Shown: in pieces, positions 60,559 to 64,000 of the stretch
Layout: the number at the start of each line of letters is the position of its first letter
Position numbering within the stretch: the first letter of the stretch is position 1
From: Acidobacteriota bacterium
GTDB lineage: Bacteria; Acidobacteriota; Terriglobia; Terriglobales; Acidobacteriaceae
Length of the DNA: 64,000 nt
Assembly: GCA_019351975.1 (NCBI GenBank)
Contig: JABBOG010000005.1
Span: 1 to 64,000 of the forward strand
Direction of reading: 5' to 3'
The notes under the pieces: generated by a model
Seen by the model: the letters and a program-made list of their open reading frames with translations, nothing else
Database searches by the model: none
What the model was told of the DNA's origin: nothing
Made by a program: the position numbers and the translations under genes

Positions 60559-62427
60559 TCAGTTGCGTGGATAAACCTTATACACGGAGAGACCCTGCGC
60601 TGGATAGAGGAAGAGTTGCTGCGCCACCCGACCATGGAGCCACTGGTTGAGCTTCTCAGCGTCGCGGGTTGGGACGACAACGAGGTGCGCTTGATTCGGC
60701 ACACCGTCGTCTGCGTAGTTGAGAATCTTCTGGTCGCGATAAAAAGCTAAACCGTACACGAGGTCGCGACGCACGTCGAGTTCCGCGACGGTCTTCGCGC
60801 CGGGGTCGAGGTTCTGGATCTCGCGCGCAAGCGGACGCGCTGAGTAGTTGAGATCCAGCAATCTCCCATTGAGACCAAGAAGAAAGTAGAGCAGACACAC
60901 CAGAGGAATCAGCGTGACCAACCGGATGCGGCGCACACCAAAGCGCCGAACCACGCCGATGACCAGAGCAGCGGCTGCGAGACCAAGCAGCACCGCCCAG
61001 AGGAAGATGCGAGGCGCGGGAATGATGCGCTGATACCGCATGTACTGCGGGCAGAGGATGAGCACGAACGTGAGCAGCCCGGTCAACGCAGCATGCGCGT
61101 ACAGCAGCCAATGGGGTATTCCCGAACGACGGATGCGGAAAAGATAGTCGCCGGTAAGGATCGCAAGCGGTGGAATCGAGGGGAGGATGTAGCCGGGAAG
61201 CTTGGAGCCTGAGAACGAGAAGAAGATGATGGGGAAGAGTGCCCAGAGAACAAGAAACTCGGGAAAGGCGTCGCCCGCGCGGGTGTGGCCGACATAACGC
61301 TGTGGCTTGAACCGGACCTTCCACTCGGCGATGGAGGTTTGCAGGCCATCCACCAAGGCGCGGAAGGAGAGTGCCGTCCATGGCATGAGACCGAGGATGA
61401 GAACAATCAGGTAATAGTAAAACGGCTGATGGTGCTTGTAGAGATTCGAGGTGTAACGCTCAAGATTGTGCTGCCAGAAAAACTCGTGAAAGAAGGTGGG
61501 ATTGCGGCGCTGGACGGCGATGTACCAGGGTAGAACCATGACGAGATAGAGCAGAACGCCTGGAATCCAGATTGTGCGCCTAAGTGCGGACCACTCGCGG
61601 CGCAGCCCAAGAAAGAGGCAGATGATGAACAGCGCCATGAAGGGCGCGACAGGGCCCTTCGCAAGCGTCGCTGCGGCGCCGAAGAAGTACAGATCAAAGA
61701 GCCAGAACTTTTTGCCCGTCTCATACCACGCATACCAGCCCAGCATGCCGATGCAGAATGGCGCTGCAAGCTGCATGTCGGTGGATGCGCCGCGGGAGAA
61801 CGCGAACATGGCTGCGGCGGACACCATGATGAGCGCAGCGTCGAGATGGCCCCCGGGACGGAACCGCTTGAGGTGCAAAAATGCGAGAATGATGAGCGCG
61901 AGCGCACCTGTGGCTGAGGCCAGCCGCGCGGTCCAGTCGTAGACGCCTAGTTCTTTGTAATAGCCCATGGCGCGCCAGTAAAACAAGGCTGGCTTTTCGA
62001 GCCATGGCTTCCCGTACAGAATCGGCGTAACAGTGCCGCCCATGAGACATACGGCGGAGGCGTGCAAATCGGCTAGATGAAGGCTGTGCGGAACAATGCG
62101 CGCATGCATCTGGTGGCAGATGTCTGAGTGCTCCGCCAGCATCTCGCGTGCAATCTGCGAGTAGCGCGGCTCATCGGCGCCAACCAGGCCAAGCTGATCG
62201 CCTCCGAAGATGGGCACCAGACCATAGAAGAGGAAGTAGCAGGAGAAGACGAGCAGCACGGTGAATTCGGAGACCGAGCATCCGAGTTGATCGAAGCGCA
62301 GCCAACGGAGCAACCGCGCAACAGGTGAAGAAGGCTTGGCAAGTCCGCCGACTGGCGCAGCATGTGCTGGCACGGATTGTTGAGGTTCCGTCAAAGGTGT
62401 CACAGATAAATCTACACGTTGTGGCAC
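60559..62427 (-). CDS. GT39/ArnT-like membrane glycosyltransferase with Cys/His-rich insertion
   Basis: The protein has about a dozen membrane helices and the GT39/83 signature LVGADEPRYSQIAREMLAEH, with the catalytic Asp in the first periplasmic loop, followed by TPILYGKPWLEKPALFYW. These enzymes move sugars from polyprenyl-phosphate carriers to lipid or protein acceptors. Between the two parts of the signature, normally adjacent, an extra ~32 residues are inserted (DICHQMHARIVPHSLHLADL plus HASAVCLMGG), with two Cys and five His. A soluble C-terminal domain of ~110 residues follows. It is upstream of the GNAT gene on the same strand. Confidence 0.87.
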   Translation of the reverse strand: MPQRVDLSVTPLTEPQQSVPAHAAPVGGLAKPSSPVARLLRWLRFDQLGCSVSEFTVLLVFSCYFLFYGLVPIFGGDQLGLVGADEPRYSQIAREMLAEHSDICHQMHARIVPHSLHLADLHASAVCLMGGTVTPILYGKPWLEKPALFYWRAMGYYKELGVYDWTARLASATGALALIILAFLHLKRFRPGGHLDAALIMVSAAAMFAFSRGASTDMQLAAPFCIGMLGWYAWYETGKKFWLFDLYFFGAAATLAKGPVAPFMALFIICLFLGLRREWSALRRTIWIPGVLLYLVMVLPWYIAVQRRNPTFFHEFFWQHNLERYTSNLYKHHQPFYYYLIVLILGLMPWTALSFRALVDGLQTSIAEWKVRFKPQRYVGHTRAGDAFPEFLVLWALFPIIFFSFSGSKLPGYILPSIPPLAILTGDYLFRIRRSGIPHWLLYAHAALTGLLTFVLILCPQYMRYQRIIPAPRIFLWAVLLGLAAAALVIGVVRRFGVRRIRLVTLIPLVCLLYFLLGLNGRLLDLNYSARPLAREIQNLDPGAKTVAELDVRRDLVYGLAFYRDQKILNYADDGVPNQAHLVVVPTRDAEKLNQWLHGRVAQQLFLYPAQGLSVYKVYPRN

Positions 62428-62506
62428 GGGAGCTAAAGCCGCGCAGCGCGATCCTCTCTCGATCCCTTTGCTGATATTTGATAGCGCGAAACTTAGGCTA
62501 ACAGAC

Positions 62507-63511
62507 TCAGCGGCTGTATTGGAGCTTCGGAGCCGTCGGGTTCATGCGTTGGCAAGCGGATCGCAGCTCCTCCACGATGTCTTTGGTGACCTTTGCCAGC
62601 GTTCCATCCATGGTGCATCCGCTGGCGCTCTGATGACCACCACCGCCAAAGTGCTCTGCGATTTTGGAGACATCGAGTGCGCCACGGCTGCGCAGGCTCA
62701 AGCGAAACTGTGTTTTTCCCGGCAATTCGCGGAGAAAGGCCGCGCCTTCGATCCCTGCGATGCCAATCAGGTGATTGGCGACGCCTTCGCAGTCCTCGAC
62801 GCTGGCACCAACGCTCTCCATCTCCGCCAAGGTCACGTAGCTCCAGGAGACTGGGCCTTCGATCTGCAAGTTACTGAGTGCAATACCGAGAAGCCGCACC
62901 TTGCTGGCCGGGTTGCAGAAGTAAATGGCGCGCGCCAGCCGGTTCGCGTTCGCTCCGCTGTGGATCAGATGCTCCGCCATGGCGAAGGTGGAGGCGACGG
63001 TGCCGGGATAGTTGAACGAGCCCGTATCGGTGAGAATCGCTGCGTAGAGACACTCGGCCATGTCCGCCGTGACCTTGATTCCGGCAGCGATTGCGAGGTC
63101 ATACACCATCGTTCCGACGGCGGCAGCCTCAGCGTCGATCCAGTTGAAGTCGGCGAATGGGCGACCGCTGCGGTGATGGTCGATGTTGATAATGAGCGCG
63201 GGTCTGTGTGCGTCGAACTCCGAACGGTCGATGCTGCTGCGCTCGATGCTGTCACACTCCAGAAGAATCAGTGCCTCAGCCTCAGGAAAGTGCCTGGAGA
63301 TGCGGTCTGCGCCTGACAGAAAGTGGAAGTTTGGCGGAATGGAATCGACGAAGACTACAGTTGCCTGCTTGCCTAGCGCTTCGAGCAGGTGCATCATTCC
63401 GAGTGCAGAGCCGATGGCATCTCCGTCCGGGCGGACATGCGAACTGATCGCGAAGACGTCGTGTATCCGGATGAGATTGAGCAAAGCTACGATAGAGTCT
63501 GAATTGTTCAT
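62507..63511 (-). CDS. nrnA: DHH-family oligoribonuclease / pAp phosphatase
   Basis: NrnA degrades nanoRNAs of two to five nucleotides and dephosphorylates 3'-phosphoadenosine-5'-phosphate. The DHH domain motifs are present: SSHVRPDGDAIGSALGM, IIDHH-type NIDHHRSGRPFADFNWID, and LTDTGSFNYPGTVAST. The C-terminal DHHA1 domain ends HFGGGGHQSASGCTM. Length (334) is normal. The usual V-L-D-C in the second motif is LLECDSIERS. It starts 22 bases after the rbfA stop, the standard order rbfA-nrnA of the nusA/infB cluster, though here separated from infB. Confidence 0.93.
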   Translation of the reverse strand: MNNSDSIVALLNLIRIHDVFAISSHVRPDGDAIGSALGMMHLLEALGKQATVVFVDSIPPNFHFLSGADRISRHFPEAEALILLECDSIERSSIDRSEFDAHRPALIINIDHHRSGRPFADFNWIDAEAAAVGTMVYDLAIAAGIKVTADMAECLYAAILTDTGSFNYPGTVASTFAMAEHLIHSGANANRLARAIYFCNPASKVRLLGIALSNLQIEGPVSWSYVTLAEMESVGASVEDCEGVANHLIGIAGIEGAAFLRELPGKTQFRLSLRSRGALDVSKIAEHFGGGGHQSASGCTMDGTLAKVTKDIVEELRSACQRMNPTAPKLQYSR

Positions 63512-63533
63512 GATGGCGGGGCTTCGAGCGGAG

Positions 63534-63953
63534 CTATTGGGTCGGCTCTGAGGTCACGGGTCTCTCCTTAGCTGCCTTATCGGCAAGTTTGCTCCGTCTC
63601 TTCTCCATGCGTCCAAGCAGTTCATCCATGCGGGAGTTAATCTTCTCGGAACGATCAATCGCGAAGGTGATCTCAGGCACGTGGCGGACGTTCATCCGAT
63701 AGCGGATCTCCGTGCGAATAAAGCCGCGGGCTGTCATCAGACCTTCCAGCGTCTCTTCTTCTTCCTTGGGCGTTCCTGTGACTGCGATGAAGACGCGGCA
63801 CGACTTACCACCGGGCGCGAGTACGACCTCTGTGACATGACACGGAGCGATGCGTGGATCCGAGAGCTCGCCTTCAAGCATGGCGGTGATCTCTTCGGCG
63901 AAGGTGTTGACGACGCGTCCACGGTGGTACGTTCTGGCTCGTTGTTCGGGCAT
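63534..63953 (-). CDS. rbfA: 30S ribosome-binding factor A
   Basis: RbfA binds the 16S 5' helix during small-subunit assembly and cold adaptation. Recognisable are RARTYHRGRVVNTFAEEITA at the start, DPRIAPCHVTEVVLAPGGKS in the KH-like core, CRVFIAVTGTPKEEEETLEG and RYRMNVRHVPEITFAIDRS at the end, followed by a basic tail. At 139 residues it is normal. Start ATG 63953. It heads rbfA-nrnA, and its upstream region is cut by the window end. Confidence 0.93.
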   Translation of the reverse strand: MPEQRARTYHRGRVVNTFAEEITAMLEGELSDPRIAPCHVTEVVLAPGGKSCRVFIAVTGTPKEEEETLEGLMTARGFIRTEIRYRMNVRHVPEITFAIDRSEKINSRMDELLGRMEKRRSKLADKAAKERPVTSEPTQ

Positions 63954-64000
63954 AACTGACTCTTTAGGGTAGCACTTCGCGGTGTATTACGTTGAATGTC

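Overview
The window looks like chromosomal DNA of an Acidobacteriota bacterium of the Terriglobia type (Granulicella, Edaphobacter or Terriglobus-like). This is inferred from a 1,240-residue Oar-type TonB receptor with an N-terminal carboxypeptidase-regulatory domain, many Tat or Sec-exported enzymes, GTG and TTG starts, high G+C and several dispersed intergenic repeat families. I see no rRNA or tRNA gene, CRISPR array, transposase or prophage.

Layout. 0-2.6 kb: two related outer-membrane beta-barrels and a sugar-phosphate transferase. 2.6-11.2 kb: an orphan GvpL/F protein, a TPR membrane protein, an M23 peptidase, thiL with a coupled unknown, rsmD, a catalytically dead site-2-protease-like CBS protein and rsmI. 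11.3-20.1 kb (minus strand): a HEAT/POTRA-like protein, a Tat amidase, a CgeB-like glycosyltransferase, a PRC/MgtE_N/CBS protein, an NRAMP-related transporter preceded by a 32-codon leader ORF, and a GH13 glucosidase. 20.2-26.4 kb: an FmdE-family protein, a Gly-rich secreted protein, a multicopper oxidase, a beta-barrel, a DUF457-like hydrolase with a multi-pass membrane protein, and a tiny Cys-containing secreted protein.

26.7-35.6 kb: RNase R, then a patchy accessory stretch with gene fragments, an LRR/zinc-ribbon protein, an unknown protein, a SUKH (SMI1/KNR4) immunity-type protein and a coupled DUF3142-lipoprotein pair. 35.6-42.8 kb: a YVTN-propeller/phosphoesterase fusion divergent from the TonB receptor. 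43-50 kb: a SpoIIAA-like protein, BlaR1/BlaI, an ECF sigma factor with small partner genes, a beta-lactamase-fold serine hydrolase and an SGNH hydrolase. 50-64 kb: mainly housekeeping genes (infB, nusA, rimP, guaB, an MscS channel, a GNAT enzyme, a GT39 glycosyltransferase, nrnA, rbfA).

The most useful second looks are: the leader ORF coupled to the NRAMP-like transporter beside an MgtE-type sensor; the S2P-like protein that lost both zinc histidines; dispersed repeats translated inside rsmI and the GH13 enzyme; an orphan immunity-type island; and a change of strand composition (C-rich plus strand on the left, G-rich on the right) of the sign expected at a replication origin rather than a terminus.
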